A stretch of 64,000 nucleotides of DNA. Origin: Herbidospora sakaeratensis. Lineage in GTDB: Bacteria; Actinomycetota; Actinomycetes; Streptosporangiales; Streptosporangiaceae. Below are positions 50,762-59,822 of this stretch, one piece after another (position 1 is the first letter of the stretch; each line of letters begins with the position of its first letter). A program made the position numbers and the translations under genes. The DNA is taken from contig NZ_BBXC01000017.1 of NCBI RefSeq assembly GCF_001570525.1, positions 72,074 through 136,073 on the forward strand, given 5' to 3'. The notes beneath the pieces are model-generated. The model saw only the letters and a list, made by a program, of their open reading frames with translations. It did no database searches and was not told the DNA's origin.

Positions 50762-51562
50762 ATGATCGCGATCCTGGGCACCGGCAAGATGGGTGAGGCT
50801 CTGCTCTCCGGCCTGGTCCGGGCGGGGCGGGCGGCTGACCAGATCATGGTCACCACCCGCCGGCCCGACCGGGCCAGACAGCTGTCGGAGACCTACGGCG
50901 TCAAGGTCGTCACCAACCTGGAGGCGGCCGAGCAGGCCGACGCGCTGATCCTGGCCGTCAAGCCCCAGGACATGGGCACCCTGCTGCGCGAGATCGCCCC
51001 CGTGGTGCCGTCCGACCGGCTGGTCATCTCGGTCGCGGCGGGCATCACCACCGACTTCGTGCAGGCGCGGCTGGGCGGCCCGATCCCGGTCGTCCGGGTC
51101 ATGTCGAACACGCCGGTGCTGGTCGACGAGGCGATGAGCGTGATCTCGGCCGGGGCCCACGCCAAGGAGGAGCACCTCAAGCTGACCGAAGACCTGCTCC
51201 AGCCGGTCGGCAAGGTGCTGCGCATCCCCGAGTCGCAACAAGACGGCGCGACCGCGCTGAGCGGGTCGGGTCCCGCCTACTTCTTCTACCTGGTCGAGGC
51301 CATGGTCGACGCGGGCATCCTGCTCGGCATGCCGCGCGCGGCGGCCCTCGACATGGTCAAGCAGTCGATCGTGGGCGCGGCGATCATGCTGCGCGACTCG
51401 GGGGAGCACCCGGTGATCCTGCGCGAGGCCGTCACCTCGCCGGGCGGGACGACCATCGCCGCCATCGCCGAGCTCGAAAGGCACCGCGTGCGCGCGGCGT
51501 TCCTCGACGCGATCGAGGCGGCCCGCGACCGAAGCCGCGAGCTGGGCGGAACCAACAAGTGA
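50762..51562 (+). CDS. proC: Pyrroline-5-carboxylate reductase
   Basis: 266-residue P5C reductase, last step of proline synthesis. N-terminal NAD(P)-binding GTGKMGEALLSGL, then VKPQDM and the C-terminal signature AVTSPGGTTIAAIAELE. The SGSGPAYFFYLVEAM region is the substrate-binding helix. Length is normal. In streptomycetes proC lies in the wider bldN/acuC neighbourhood, and the same broad order is seen here. Confidence 0.95.
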   Translation: MIAILGTGKMGEALLSGLVRAGRAADQIMVTTRRPDRARQLSETYGVKVVTNLEAAEQADALILAVKPQDMGTLLREIAPVVPSDRLVISVAAGITTDFVQARLGGPIPVVRVMSNTPVLVDEAMSVISAGAHAKEEHLKLTEDLLQPVGKVLRIPESQQDGATALSGSGPAYFFYLVEAMVDAGILLGMPRAAALDMVKQSIVGAAIMLRDSGEHPVILREAVTSPGGTTIAAIAELERHRVRAAFLDAIEAARDRSRELGGTNK

Positions 51563-51594
51563 CCCCTGGTGACCAGGCGAAAAGGACTTAATGG

Positions 51595-51611
51595 TTAGGA
51601 AGCTTTCCTTA
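51595..51611. promoter_or_regulatory. Palindrome in the MFS promoter
   Basis: TTAGGAA-GCT-TTCCTTA, six of seven arm positions symmetric, directly abutting the -10 element. A repressor bound here would block RNA polymerase. The TTAGG ends recall the IdeR/DmdR iron box, but the spacing is two bases short. Confidence 0.5.
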
Positions 51612-51617
51612 TAGGCT
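51612..51617 (+). promoter_or_regulatory. -10 element for leaderless MFS mRNA
   Basis: TAGGCT ends seven bases before GTG 51625; no ribosome-binding site. Confidence 0.5.
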
Positions 51618-51624
51618 AAGGCGA

Positions 51625-52827
51625 GTGGTTGTACTCTCCCCGGCTCGCCTCTGGTCTCGTGACTTCTCCCTCTACTTCGTCGGCCGGGCCGTCGCCCTCA
51701 TGGGCGACGCGATGTTGCCGGTGGCGGTGACGCTCGGCGTCCTCGGCATCTACGGCCCCGTCGGGGTCGGCGTCGTGCTGGCGGCCTGGATGGCCGCCTT
51801 CGGCGGGCTCGTGCTGTTCGGCGGGGTGCTCGCCGACTGGTTCACCGCCCGGCGCATGATGATCTTCGCGGACGTTCTCCGCGTCGTCACCCAGATGACC
51901 ATCGCGATCACCTTCTTCACCGGCACACCCGCGCTCTGGCTGCTGATCGTGATGTCGTTCCTCAGCGGCCTCGGGGCGGCGCTGTTCCAGCCCGGCGTGA
52001 ACAGCATGATCCCGCAGATCGCCGCCGACCCCCAGCGCGCCAACGCGACCCTGCGGGTGGCCGACGCGGTCGCCCGCCTCATCGGCCCCGGCATCGCCGG
52101 CGCGATCGTCCTGCTCGGCGGACCGGGCGTCGTCTACGCCATCAACGCCGGAACGTTCCTGGTCAGCGCCCTGTGCCTGCTGGCGATGCGGGTGCGGCTG
52201 ACCAAGACCGAGGCGACCTCGCTGATCAGCGACCTGCGGGAGGGCTGGGCCGAGTTCCGGTCCCGTACGTGGATGTGGTCGGTCATCCTCGTCTGGGCGG
52301 TCTACGGGATCGTCCTGTTCGGCCCGATGTGGCCGGTCGGCGCCCAGGTCATCTCCGAGGCCCACGGCGACGCGGCCTACGTCCTGGCCATCACGGGCGA
52401 GGGCCTCGGCAGCATCCTCGGCGGCCTGGTGGCCATGCGCTACCGCCCGGCCCGCCCGCTGTTCTCGGGCGCGGTGGCGATGATCGCCTTCATGGCCATG
52501 CCGCTGGTCGTCGCCCTGGCCGCCCCGATCCCCGTGATCGTCACCGGCTACACCCTGGCCGGCGCGGCCTGGGCCTTCTGGTCGGTGATGTGGGCGACCA
52601 GCGTGCAGACCCAGGTCCCGGGCGAGGTGCTCAACCGGGTCACCGCCTACGAGGTGGCCGGCTCGGTGCTGAGCATCCCGATCGGCCAGTCTCTCGGCCC
52701 GATCGTCGGCGAGGCGATCGGCGCGCAGACCGTCGTCCTCATCGGATTCTTCGCCGGCCTGGCCGGGATCGGCGTCCTGCTGTCCATTCGACCGGTCCGG
52801 AACCTGAGGGCGGTGGGGCGGATCTAG
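51625..52827 (+). CDS. MFS efflux transporter, EntS-like group
   Basis: 400-residue major-facilitator protein with about 11-12 hydrophobic segments. It has the typical loop motif GVLADWFTARRMM after helix 2 and NRVTAYEVAGSVLSIPIGQ near the end, similar to MFS_3/EntS-type exporters of siderophores and drugs. GTG 51625 fits a leaderless -10. A palindrome in the promoter hints at ligand- or metal-dependent repression. No adjacent siderophore gene was found, so the substrate is open. Confidence 0.88.
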   Translation: MVVLSPARLWSRDFSLYFVGRAVALMGDAMLPVAVTLGVLGIYGPVGVGVVLAAWMAAFGGLVLFGGVLADWFTARRMMIFADVLRVVTQMTIAITFFTGTPALWLLIVMSFLSGLGAALFQPGVNSMIPQIAADPQRANATLRVADAVARLIGPGIAGAIVLLGGPGVVYAINAGTFLVSALCLLAMRVRLTKTEATSLISDLREGWAEFRSRTWMWSVILVWAVYGIVLFGPMWPVGAQVISEAHGDAAYVLAITGEGLGSILGGLVAMRYRPARPLFSGAVAMIAFMAMPLVVALAAPIPVIVTGYTLAGAAWAFWSVMWATSVQTQVPGEVLNRVTAYEVAGSVLSIPIGQSLGPIVGEAIGAQTVVLIGFFAGLAGIGVLLSIRPVRNLRAVGRI

Positions 52828-52830
52828 CAT
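52825..52830 (+). promoter_or_regulatory. -10 element for the efflux adaptor operon
   Basis: TAGCAT ends eight bases before GTG 52839 and overlaps the MFS stop codon; no ribosome-binding site. Confidence 0.4.
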
Positions 52831-52838
52831 GGGCACTT

Positions 52839-54185
52839 GTGGTGATCCGGCGTGGTATCCCCCTGTTGGCCCTGCTGCTCTTATCCGTCGCCTGCACGAC
52901 GGAGGAAGCGCCCGTCGTGCAGACGGCGGCCGTGGCGCGGGCGCCCGTCAGTGAGGTGGTGGAGGCCCCGGCGACCGTCGGGGCGCGGGCCACCGCGAGC
53001 CTCACCTCTCCCTCGGCCGGGACGGTCGCCAAGCTCTACGTCTCCGACGGCGACACCGTGAAGAAGGGCGAGATCCTCGCCCGCATCAGCGCGCCGCAGG
53101 CCCGAGACCGGCTCAGGGAGGCCAAGAAGGCCGACAAGCAGGCGGCCAGGCCGGTCTCCTTCGGGGGCGCGCCGAGTGTGCCGTCGCTGAGACTGCCCAC
53201 GGGAGTCGACGCCCACGTGCGCAAATCGTTCGCGCAGGCGCGCCGGGCCGCGCGCAAGGTCGAGGACACGGCCATCCGCAAGCACCTGCTGGCCGCCATC
53301 GACCTGGCCGAGCAGCAGCACAGATCACAGCAGAAGGCGCTGAACGGCATCGTCGGCGGCCTCAACCGCATGCTCGGCTCGTTCACCGGGCAACTGGGCG
53401 CGGGCATGAGCGGGCTCTCCTCGTCGATGAGCTCGCTCCAGGCGGCCTCGCGCAGTCAGACCCGCGCCGCCGTGAAGGCCGCCGAAGACACCGTCAAGGG
53501 CCTGACGATCAAGGCGCCCTTCGGCGGGGTCGTCACCCTCGGCGGTGGTGGCGGGCCGGCCGCCCCGGCGCTGCCCGACCTGTCGCAGCTGGTCTCCGGC
53601 GGCGGCGTGCCGGCCTCGTCGGGCGGCAGTTCGGCCGGCACGATCGCCGAAGGCGTCCCGGTCGGCCAGGGGGAGGCGCTGCTGACCGTCACCGACGTCT
53701 CCGAGCTGAACCTGCGGGCCGACGTCGACGAGACCGACGTGCTGCTCGTGCGGGACGGCACCCGGGCCGAGGTCGAGTTCGACGCGGTGCCCGGCGCGAT
53801 CTACACGGCCGAGGTCACCGGCGTCGGGGTCACGCCCCAGGAGGGCGCGACGGGCGGCGTCAGTTATCCGGTACGCCTCGCGCTCGCCGAAGGCCGGTTC
53901 GACGACGGCTCCGAGGCGCCCGACCCCAAACCCGGCATGAGCGCCGTCGTCCGCATGATCGTCAAGGAGTCGCCCGAGGCCGTCGCGGTCCCGGCGGCGG
54001 CCGTGGTGACCAGCGGGCGCGACACCGTCGTCTGGGCCGTCGTCGGCGGCAGGGCCGAACGCCGGACCGTCATGCTCGGCGCGGAAGGGGACGCCTTCGT
54101 CGAGGTCGTGAACGGGATCCAGGTCGGCGACCGGGTCATCACGCGAGGGGCCGACGGCGTGCGTCAGGGGCAGGAGATCCCGTGA
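52839..54185 (+). CDS. HlyD/MacA-like efflux adaptor lipoprotein
   Basis: 448-residue membrane-fusion-type protein. The signal peptide ends in a lipobox (LLSVACT). A biotinyl-lipoyl-like half (SAGTVAKLYVSDGDTVKKGEILARI) is interrupted by an unusual insert with a helical hairpin and a Gly/Ser-rich loop (GGGGGPAAPALP), then the second lipoyl half and beta-barrel (VTDVSELNLRADVDETDV). It is coupled to a MacB-type ATPase and permease, forming a Gram-positive MacAB-like export or stress system. Codon 15 (52881-52883) is TTA. The open frame back to 52173 overlaps the MFS gene and is not used. Confidence 0.87.
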   Translation: MVIRRGIPLLALLLLSVACTTEEAPVVQTAAVARAPVSEVVEAPATVGARATASLTSPSAGTVAKLYVSDGDTVKKGEILARISAPQARDRLREAKKADKQAARPVSFGGAPSVPSLRLPTGVDAHVRKSFAQARRAARKVEDTAIRKHLLAAIDLAEQQHRSQQKALNGIVGGLNRMLGSFTGQLGAGMSGLSSSMSSLQAASRSQTRAAVKAAEDTVKGLTIKAPFGGVVTLGGGGGPAAPALPDLSQLVSGGGVPASSGGSSAGTIAEGVPVGQGEALLTVTDVSELNLRADVDETDVLLVRDGTRAEVEFDAVPGAIYTAEVTGVGVTPQEGATGGVSYPVRLALAEGRFDDGSEAPDPKPGMSAVVRMIVKESPEAVAVPAAAVVTSGRDTVVWAVVGGRAERRTVMLGAEGDAFVEVVNGIQVGDRVITRGADGVRQGQEIP

Positions 54186-54862
54186 CCGCGTTCGAGGCCG
54201 CCGGGTTGACCAGGTCGTACCAACTCGAAGGCGTGACCGTGGACGCGCTGCGCGGCGTCGACCTGACCATCGGCGACGGCGAGTTCGCCGCGATCCTCGG
54301 GCCGTCGGGGTCGGGGAAGTCGACCCTGATGCATCTGCTCGGCTGCCTCGACCGGCCGACCTCGGGGGTGCTGAAAGTGGGCGGCGTCGACGTCTCCACC
54401 CTCGACGACACCAGCCTGGCCGAGCTGCGCAACCGGATGATCGGCTTCGTCTTCCAGTCGTTCCACCTGCTCGCCCGGACCTCCGCCCTCGACAACGTGG
54501 CGCTGCCGCTCGTCTACCGGGGCGTCGCGAAGACCGAAAGGCGGTCGAGAGCACGCCGGGCCCTGGAGGCCGTGGGCCTCGCCCACCGGCTCGACCACCG
54601 GCCCTCGCAGATGTCCGGCGGCGAGCAGCAGCGGGTCGCCATCGCCCGCGCGCTCGTCGGCGACCCCCAGGTGGTCTTGGCCGACGAGCCGACCGGCAAC
54701 CTCGACACCCGCAACGGCGAGGAGGTCATGGGCCTGCTCGAACGCCTCAACGCCGACCAGGGCGTGGCGATCGTGCTGGTCACCCACGAGCCCGAGGTGG
54801 CCAACCGGGCCCGCCGGCAGATCCACGTCAGAGACGGCCTGATCGAGCGGGACGTCGCATGA
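54182..54862 (+). CDS. MacB/LolD-type ABC ATP-binding protein
   Basis: 226-residue ATPase: Walker A GPSGSGKSTL, Q-loop FVFQSFHLL, signature MSGGEQQRVAIARAL, Walker B VVLADEPTGNLD, switch His VTHEPE. Such ATPases power FtsX-fold permeases of the MacB type by mechanotransmission. GTG 54182 overlaps the adaptor stop, and its own end overlaps the permease start by four bases. Confidence 0.94.
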   Translation: MTAFEAAGLTRSYQLEGVTVDALRGVDLTIGDGEFAAILGPSGSGKSTLMHLLGCLDRPTSGVLKVGGVDVSTLDDTSLAELRNRMIGFVFQSFHLLARTSALDNVALPLVYRGVAKTERRSRARRALEAVGLAHRLDHRPSQMSGGEQQRVAIARALVGDPQVVLADEPTGNLDTRNGEEVMGLLERLNADQGVAIVLVTHEPEVANRARRQIHVRDGLIERDVA

Positions 54863-56043
54863 GGACCGCCGAAGCCTTCCGGATGGCCCTCGAGGCGCTG
54901 CGGGTCAACCGCCTGCGCAGCGCCCTGACCATGCTCGGCGTGATCATCGGGGTGTCGGCCGTGGTGATCCTGGTCGCCATCGGCACCGGCGCCAAGGACG
55001 CCATCGAAGACGAGATCTCCGGTCTCGGCTCCAACATCATCCTGGTCGTGCCCGGCCAGCTGAACTTCCAGGCCGCCCCCACCCAGAGCCGCCTCGACCT
55101 CTCCGACGTCAACTACGTGCGCCGGGTGGTCGGCGACCCGAGCCGGGTGACCGTGTCGGTCCAGTCGGGCGAGAACATCCGCGTCGGCCGCAACGAGGCG
55201 TTCGTGACCGTCGTCGGCACCGACGAGAACATCCGCAACGTCTTCGAACGCCCCCTGAAGCGGGGCCGCTACCTCACCGAGACCGACATCGACACCCGCC
55301 GCCGCGTCGCCGTCCTCGGCTCCGAGGTGTCGGAACAGCTCTTCGGCGACCTCGACCCGGTCGGCAGACAGGCCACGATCGCCGGGGTGCGGTTCCGGGT
55401 CGTCGGCGTGTACGAAAAGGTCGGCGCCACCTTCGGAGTAGCCCGCGACCGCGAGACCCACATCCCGGTCACCACGGCCCAGCGGCTCCTCGGCGTCGAG
55501 AGGGTCAACGGCATCGCCATCGGCGCCTCGGGCCCCGACGTCATCGACAGCCTCGGCCAGCGCGTGGTCGACGCCCTCACCTCCCGCTACCCCGACGAGA
55601 AGTTCTCCGCCGTCACCCAGACCCAGCTCCTCGGCACGATCGGCACCGTCCTCGGCATGCTGACCGGCGTGCTGGCCGCCATCGCGGGCATCTCGCTGCT
55701 GGTCGGCGGGGTCGGGGTGTCGAACATCATGCTGGTCAGCGTGCGCGAACGCACCAAGGAGATCGGCCTGCGCAAGGCGCTGGGCGCCCGCCAGCGCGAC
55801 GTCCTGGGCCAGTTCCTCATCGAGGCCGTGCTGCTGACGACGATCGGCGGCACCATCGGCATCGCCCTGGGCGTCGGCGGCTCCCTGCTGATCGAGACCC
55901 TCTCCCCGGTGCCCGCCTCGATCACCCTGTGGTCGATCCTGCTGGCCTTCGGCGTGTCGGCCGTCGTGGGCGTCTTCTTCGGCGTGGCCCCGGCCCGCCG
56001 AGCCGGCCGGCTCGACCCGGTGGTGGCACTCAGAGCCGAATGA
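54859..56043 (+). CDS. MacB-type FtsX-fold permease
   Basis: 394-residue permease with one N-terminal helix (LTMLGVIIGVSAVVILVAIG), a large external MacB_PCD domain and three C-terminal helices in the FtsX region (MLVSVRERTKEIGLRKALGARQRD). Together with the preceding adaptor and ATPase it completes a tripartite-like exporter. No outer-membrane partner is expected in a Gram-positive cell. Substrate unknown. Confidence 0.94.
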   Translation: MRTAEAFRMALEALRVNRLRSALTMLGVIIGVSAVVILVAIGTGAKDAIEDEISGLGSNIILVVPGQLNFQAAPTQSRLDLSDVNYVRRVVGDPSRVTVSVQSGENIRVGRNEAFVTVVGTDENIRNVFERPLKRGRYLTETDIDTRRRVAVLGSEVSEQLFGDLDPVGRQATIAGVRFRVVGVYEKVGATFGVARDRETHIPVTTAQRLLGVERVNGIAIGASGPDVIDSLGQRVVDALTSRYPDEKFSAVTQTQLLGTIGTVLGMLTGVLAAIAGISLLVGGVGVSNIMLVSVRERTKEIGLRKALGARQRDVLGQFLIEAVLLTTIGGTIGIALGVGGSLLIETLSPVPASITLWSILLAFGVSAVVGVFFGVAPARRAGRLDPVVALRAE

Positions 56044-56097
56044 CCCGCAGCGCCGCCGCATCGGGGGGTCGGGGGGTCGTTGCCCCGTGAACCACGG

Positions 56098-56103
56098 TAA
56101 TTT
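56098..56103 (+). promoter_or_regulatory. -10 element for leaderless acuC mRNA
   Basis: TAATTT ends seven bases before ATG 56111; no ribosome-binding site. Confidence 0.5.
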
Positions 56104-56110
56104 GCTGGCT

Positions 56111-57295
56111 ATGAGCGACTTCGCGCGTGGCGCCTGCGGACCCGTGCGGGTCGTCTGGGACGACGCCCTGACGTCGTACGACTTCGGTCCCCATCATCCC
56201 CTCGCGCCGGTGCGGGTCGAGTTGACCATGGCGCTGGCGCGGGAGCTCGGCGTGTTCGGCGCGGTCGAGATCGTGCCCTGTACGCCCGCCACCGACGACG
56301 ATCTCGCGAGTGTGCACAAGCGCGACTACATCGAGGCGGTCAAGCGGGTCTCGCTCGACGGGCGGCCCGATGTGCGGGCGGGGCTGGGCACCAGTGACAA
56401 CCCGGCCTTCGCCGGCGTCCATGAGGCTTCCGCGCTGATCGCGGGGGCGACCCTGGAGGCGGTGAAGCAGGTCCATCAGGGCGGCGCGATGCACGCGCTC
56501 AACGTCGCCGGGGGGCTCCATCACGCCATGCCCGCCACGGCCAGCGGCTTCTGCGTCTACAACGACCCGGCCGTCGCCATCGCCTGGCTGCTCGCCCAAG
56601 GGGTGGAGAAGGTCGCCTACGTCGACGTCGACGTCCATCACGGCGACGGCGTGCAGGCCATGTTCTTCGACGACCCCCGGGTGCTGACGATCAGCCTCCA
56701 CGAGTCGCCCCGCACGCTCTTCCCGGGCACCGGCTTCGCCGAGGAGACCGGGGCCGAGGGCACGGCCGTGAACGTGGCGCTCCCGGCCGGCTGCGGCGAC
56801 TCGGGGTGGTTGCGGGCCTTCCACGCCGTGGTGCCGCCGCTGCTGCGCGAGTTCGCGCCCGACTTCCTGGTCACCCAGCACGGCTGCGACTCCCACGCCC
56901 TCGACCCGCTGGCCCATCTGATGTTGTCGCTCGACGGCCAGCGGACGGCGTACCGGGAACTGCACAAGCTGGCCCACGAGACGGCCGGTGGGCGGTGGCT
57001 GGCCACCGGCGGCGGGGGGTACGAGCTGGTCCAGGTGGTGCCGAGGGCCTGGACCCACCTGATCGCCGAGGCCGCGGGGGCGCCGATCGAGCCCGAGACC
57101 GCCACCCCCGACGCGTGGCGCGAGTTCGTGCGGGCGCGGACCGGCGAGTTGCCGCCGCTCACGATGACCGACGGACGCACGCCCGAATATCGGCCCGTCT
57201 CCGAGGGTTACGACCCGGCCGATCCGATCGACCGCGCGATTATGGCCACCCGGAACGCCGTCTTCCCCTACCACGGTCTGGATCCTTTGCCATGA
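56111..57295 (+). CDS. acuC: AcuC-like histone-deacetylase-family protein
   Basis: 394-residue class I HDAC-like amidohydrolase. The family motifs are HHPLAPVRVELT, GGLHHAM with the catalytic His pair, YVDVDVHHGDGVQ with zinc ligands, and GGGGYEL. AcuC deacetylates acyl-CoA synthetases in Bacillus and other bacteria; the same role is inferred. ATG 56111 fits a leaderless -10; the in-frame ATG 56087 is upstream of it. It overlaps the phosphatase start by four bases. Confidence 0.9.
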   Translation: MSDFARGACGPVRVVWDDALTSYDFGPHHPLAPVRVELTMALARELGVFGAVEIVPCTPATDDDLASVHKRDYIEAVKRVSLDGRPDVRAGLGTSDNPAFAGVHEASALIAGATLEAVKQVHQGGAMHALNVAGGLHHAMPATASGFCVYNDPAVAIAWLLAQGVEKVAYVDVDVHHGDGVQAMFFDDPRVLTISLHESPRTLFPGTGFAEETGAEGTAVNVALPAGCGDSGWLRAFHAVVPPLLREFAPDFLVTQHGCDSHALDPLAHLMLSLDGQRTAYRELHKLAHETAGGRWLATGGGGYELVQVVPRAWTHLIAEAAGAPIEPETATPDAWREFVRARTGELPPLTMTDGRTPEYRPVSEGYDPADPIDRAIMATRNAVFPYHGLDPLP

Positions 57296-58062
57296 CGCGA
57301 GCAGAGCTCATCGACCACCTCGTCCGCACCCGCATCGCGGGTGACGTCGCCACGAGCCGTGAGAACAACCTCGACCACTACCGGTCGCTGGCGGTGCGCG
57401 ACCCCCACTACATGTTCGGGCTGACCTTCGAGGGCGCCTGGGCCTACCGCGACGTCCTCGACCTGATGGCCAAATCGGCGGGCGTGGTGGCCGATCCGGG
57501 CCACCGGTCGGGCCAGGACACGATCGACCCCGAGCGCACGGTCGCGGCCCTCGACGCGATGGGCGACCGGATCGCGGTGGCGCTGCGGCGGCCGAACCCC
57601 ACGATGATCATCGCCACCGGCCACCCGACGGGGCTGATGGTCGTTCACATGGCTATCGCTCGTTTCGTCGTGACTCAGGGGGCGACTCTGCTTACTCCGG
57701 CGGAAGGGTGGACGTACCTTCCCGGTTCGTTCGGCCGCCGGCGCTCGATCCGCTACATCGACGACGTCGCGCTCCTCGACGACGGCGGTGCCCTTGTGCA
57801 CACGCACGACTCCGCTCCGATGCGGCAGATGCTCGAGGAGCAGAGACCGGATTTCGTCGTCGCCGACCACGGCTGGGCGGGCGCGGCGGGGGAGGCCGGC
57901 GTCGAGACGGTCGGGTTCGCCGACTGCAACGATCCGGCCCTTTTCGTGGGAGAAGCCGAGGGGAAGATCGCGGTCACCGTCCCGCTGGATGACAACGTGC
58001 TGCCCCGCTATTACGGACCGTTGACCGACTACCTGCTCCGACGTGTGGCGGCCGGCCTTTAG
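57292..58062 (+). CDS. Phosphatase-like conserved protein downstream of acuC
   Basis: 256-residue protein annotated as phosphatase in relatives. Its features include IIATGHPTGLMVVHMAIARF, a glycine-rich turn, and LVHTHDSAPMRQML followed by FVVADHGWAGAAGEAGV; the latter parts resemble a SIS/NDP-type acidic phosphatase fold but no classical active site is certain. Coupled to acuC through ATGA. In streptomycetes the same pair precedes bdtA. Function uncertain. Confidence 0.75.
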   Translation: MTRAELIDHLVRTRIAGDVATSRENNLDHYRSLAVRDPHYMFGLTFEGAWAYRDVLDLMAKSAGVVADPGHRSGQDTIDPERTVAALDAMGDRIAVALRRPNPTMIIATGHPTGLMVVHMAIARFVVTQGATLLTPAEGWTYLPGSFGRRRSIRYIDDVALLDDGGALVHTHDSAPMRQMLEEQRPDFVVADHGWAGAAGEAGVETVGFADCNDPALFVGEAEGKIAVTVPLDDNVLPRYYGPLTDYLLRRVAAGL

Positions 58063-58365
58063 GGGTGTCCCTTTTAGGGGGTTTCACGCCCGCTTTTCAA
58101 CTGGTGTGTCGACCGGTTGCCAACTTTTTGGTGATCCTGGGCGACTCTAATGTGAGAGAAGTTGGTCCGTTCCAAGATCAAGGCGAGGGGCACGGTCCGG
58201 CTGCTGGCCAGCGTTTTTCGGTGTTTCGCGGGCAAGATCCCCCGATGGCTGATGAAATGGGGGGTTTGCCTCTGTGAAGTCCCGACTTACGCTGACAGCA
58301 GTACACGTGCGTGAGCAATGGCACCAGTGGGGATAACCCGGAAACACGTGCGGAAGAGGCGTCCG
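58063..58365. other. Long upstream region of bdtA
   Basis: 303 bases without a supported gene. It holds a possible promoter (-35 TTTTTG at 58125-58130, 17-base spacer, -10 TAATGT at 58148-58153), which would give a leader of about 205 bases before bdtA. A short CCCT/AGGG inverted repeat near the phosphatase stop may terminate the upstream transcript. Lower GC than the flanks. Confidence 0.5.
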
Positions 58366-58569
58366 ATGGGTGCAGGCGAAAGACCTCTCAGCGAGGTGAA
58401 GTTCCTGACGGTGGCAGAAGTGGCCACCGTCATGCGGGTGTCCAAGATGACGGTGTACCGGCTCGTGCACTCGGGCGAGTTGCCGGCCATCAGGGTAGGC
58501 CGGTCCTTCAGAGTGCCCGAACAGGCGGTGCACGACTATCTGAGGGACGCTTTCATCGAGGCTGGATGA
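58366..58569 (+). CDS. bdtA: BdtA/BldC-like excisionase-family DNA-binding protein
   Basis: 67-residue winged helix-turn-helix protein of the MerR/excisionase superfamily: VKFLTVAEVATVMRVSKMTVYRLVHSG then LPAIRVGRSFRVPEQAVHDYL. It matches the streptomycete BdtA group, relatives of BldC that bind DNA cooperatively in development. ATG 58366 has GGAAGAGG six bases upstream; the upstream ATG 58318 lacks similarity. It lies next to bS22 and near bldN, as in Streptomyces. Confidence 0.88.
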   Translation: MGAGERPLSEVKFLTVAEVATVMRVSKMTVYRLVHSGELPAIRVGRSFRVPEQAVHDYLRDAFIEAG

Positions 58570-58707
58570 AGTGACCTGTAGCGACTAGCGATACCAAGGG
58601 CAACACGGGTTCCCCCCGGGGAACGATCAACCATGGATCGCCGGTAGGCTGTTGTGCCGGTGTGCGCTCGCGCACCGGTACGACGTCTATCTTCACCTGG
58701 GGGTCCC

Positions 58708-58806
58708 GTGGGCTCTGTGATCAAGAAGCGCCGCAAGCGCATGGCCAAGAAGAAGCACCGCAAGCTGCTCAAGAAGACCCGCATCCAGCGGCGTAACAAG
58801 AAGTAG
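58708..58806 (+). CDS. Small ribosomal protein bS22 (AURKAIP1/COX24-domain)
   Basis: 32-residue, extremely basic peptide [19 protein letters not shown] followed by [13 protein letters not shown], the actinobacterial AURKAIP1/COX24-domain protein identified as ribosomal protein bS22 in mycobacterial ribosome structures. GTG 58708 has GGGGG a few bases upstream. A hairpin around CCGGTG/CACCGG lies at about 58660-58680 in the 139-base gap before it. Confidence 0.93.
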   Translation: MGSVIKKRRKRMAKKKHRKLLKKTRIQRRNKK

Positions 58807-58835
58807 CCCAGCGCGGTCCCTGCGAGGAAGAGTCT

Positions 58836-59822
58836 ATGAGTCCCGTGACCCGGACTGTCCTGGTCACCGGGATATCCCGGCACATCGGCGCTCGGCTGGC
58901 GAGCGTCCTCGCAGCCGACCCGGCCATCAGCCGGGTCATCGGAGTCGACACGGTGCCGCCGACGTCGCTTACGCGTGATGGCGGCGCCCAACTCAATCCC
59001 CTGGGCCGCGTCGAGTTCGTCCGCGTCGACCTGCGCAGCCCCGACATCGCCCAGGTCATCGCGGCGGCCGACATCGACACGGTCGTCCACATGAGCCTGA
59101 TGAGCGGGCCGGCCGGCAGCCGTCCGGCGATGAAAGAGCACAACGTCATCGGCACGATGCAGTTGCTCGCGGCCTGCCAGCGCTCCGAGACCGTTCGCCG
59201 GGTCGTCGTGCGTTCCACCACGGCCGTCTACGGCTCCTCGCCCACCGATCCCGCCGTCTTCACCGAAGACAGCGAGCCGGTGGAGGTGCCCCACACCGGC
59301 TACGGCAAGGACGCCGCCGAGGTCGAGGGCTACGTCCGCGGCTACGCCCGGCGGCGGCCCGACGTCGTGACGACGACCCTGCGGTTCGCGAACTTCATCG
59401 GGCCCAAGGTCGACTCCCCGTTGACGCGTTACTTCCGGGCGCCGCTCCTGCCGACCGTGCTCGGCTTCGACCCTCGGCTCCAGTTCGTCCACGAGGACGA
59501 CGGGGTCGAGGTGCTCCGGCGGGCCGCGCTCGACGATCATCCCGGCGTCTTCAACGTCGCGGGCGACGGCGTGCTGCTGCTCTCGCAGTGCCTGCGGCGG
59601 GCCGGGCGCTTCTGGGTGCCGGTGCCCGCCCCGGCGTTCCGGTTCCTGGGCGAGGGCGCCCGCGCGGTCGGGCGCATGGACTTCACGCCCGACCAGCTGG
59701 CGCTGATGAGCCACGGCCGGGTGGTCGACTCGGGCAAGCTGGCCGACGAGTTCGGCTGGGTGCCCAAGTTCACCACCGCGTCGGCGTTCGACGACTTCCT
59801 GCGGACCCGGAGCGCACGGTGA
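58836..59822 (+). CDS. NAD-dependent epimerase/dehydratase
   Basis: 328-residue extended SDR. The nucleotide-binding motif is degenerate (VTGISRHIGARLA instead of TGxxGxxG). Later parts include VVHMSLMSG, the catalytic region STTAVYGSSP and YGKD in place of a classical YxxxK. The C-terminus is epimerase-like. Streptomycete homologues sit between bdtA and a PlsC-type gene near bldN. Substrate unknown. ATG 58836 has GAGGAAGAG upstream; it is coupled to the next gene through a GTGA overlap. Confidence 0.85.
   Translation: MSPVTRTVLVTGISRHIGARLASVLAADPAISRVIGVDTVPPTSLTRDGGAQLNPLGRVEFVRVDLRSPDIAQVIAAADIDTVVHMSLMSGPAGSRPAMKEHNVIGTMQLLAACQRSETVRRVVVRSTTAVYGSSPTDPAVFTEDSEPVEVPHTGYGKDAAEVEGYVRGYARRRPDVVTTTLRFANFIGPKVDSPLTRYFRAPLLPTVLGFDPRLQFVHEDDGVEVLRRAALDDHPGVFNVAGDGVLLLSQCLRRAGRFWVPVPAPAFRFLGEGARAVGRMDFTPDQLALMSHGRVVDSGKLADEFGWVPKFTTASAFDDFLRTRSAR

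Noticed and set aside
58063-58365. Riboswitch in the bdtA leader
   Set aside because: A long leader is possible but no recognised aptamer core or expression platform could be traced by eye.
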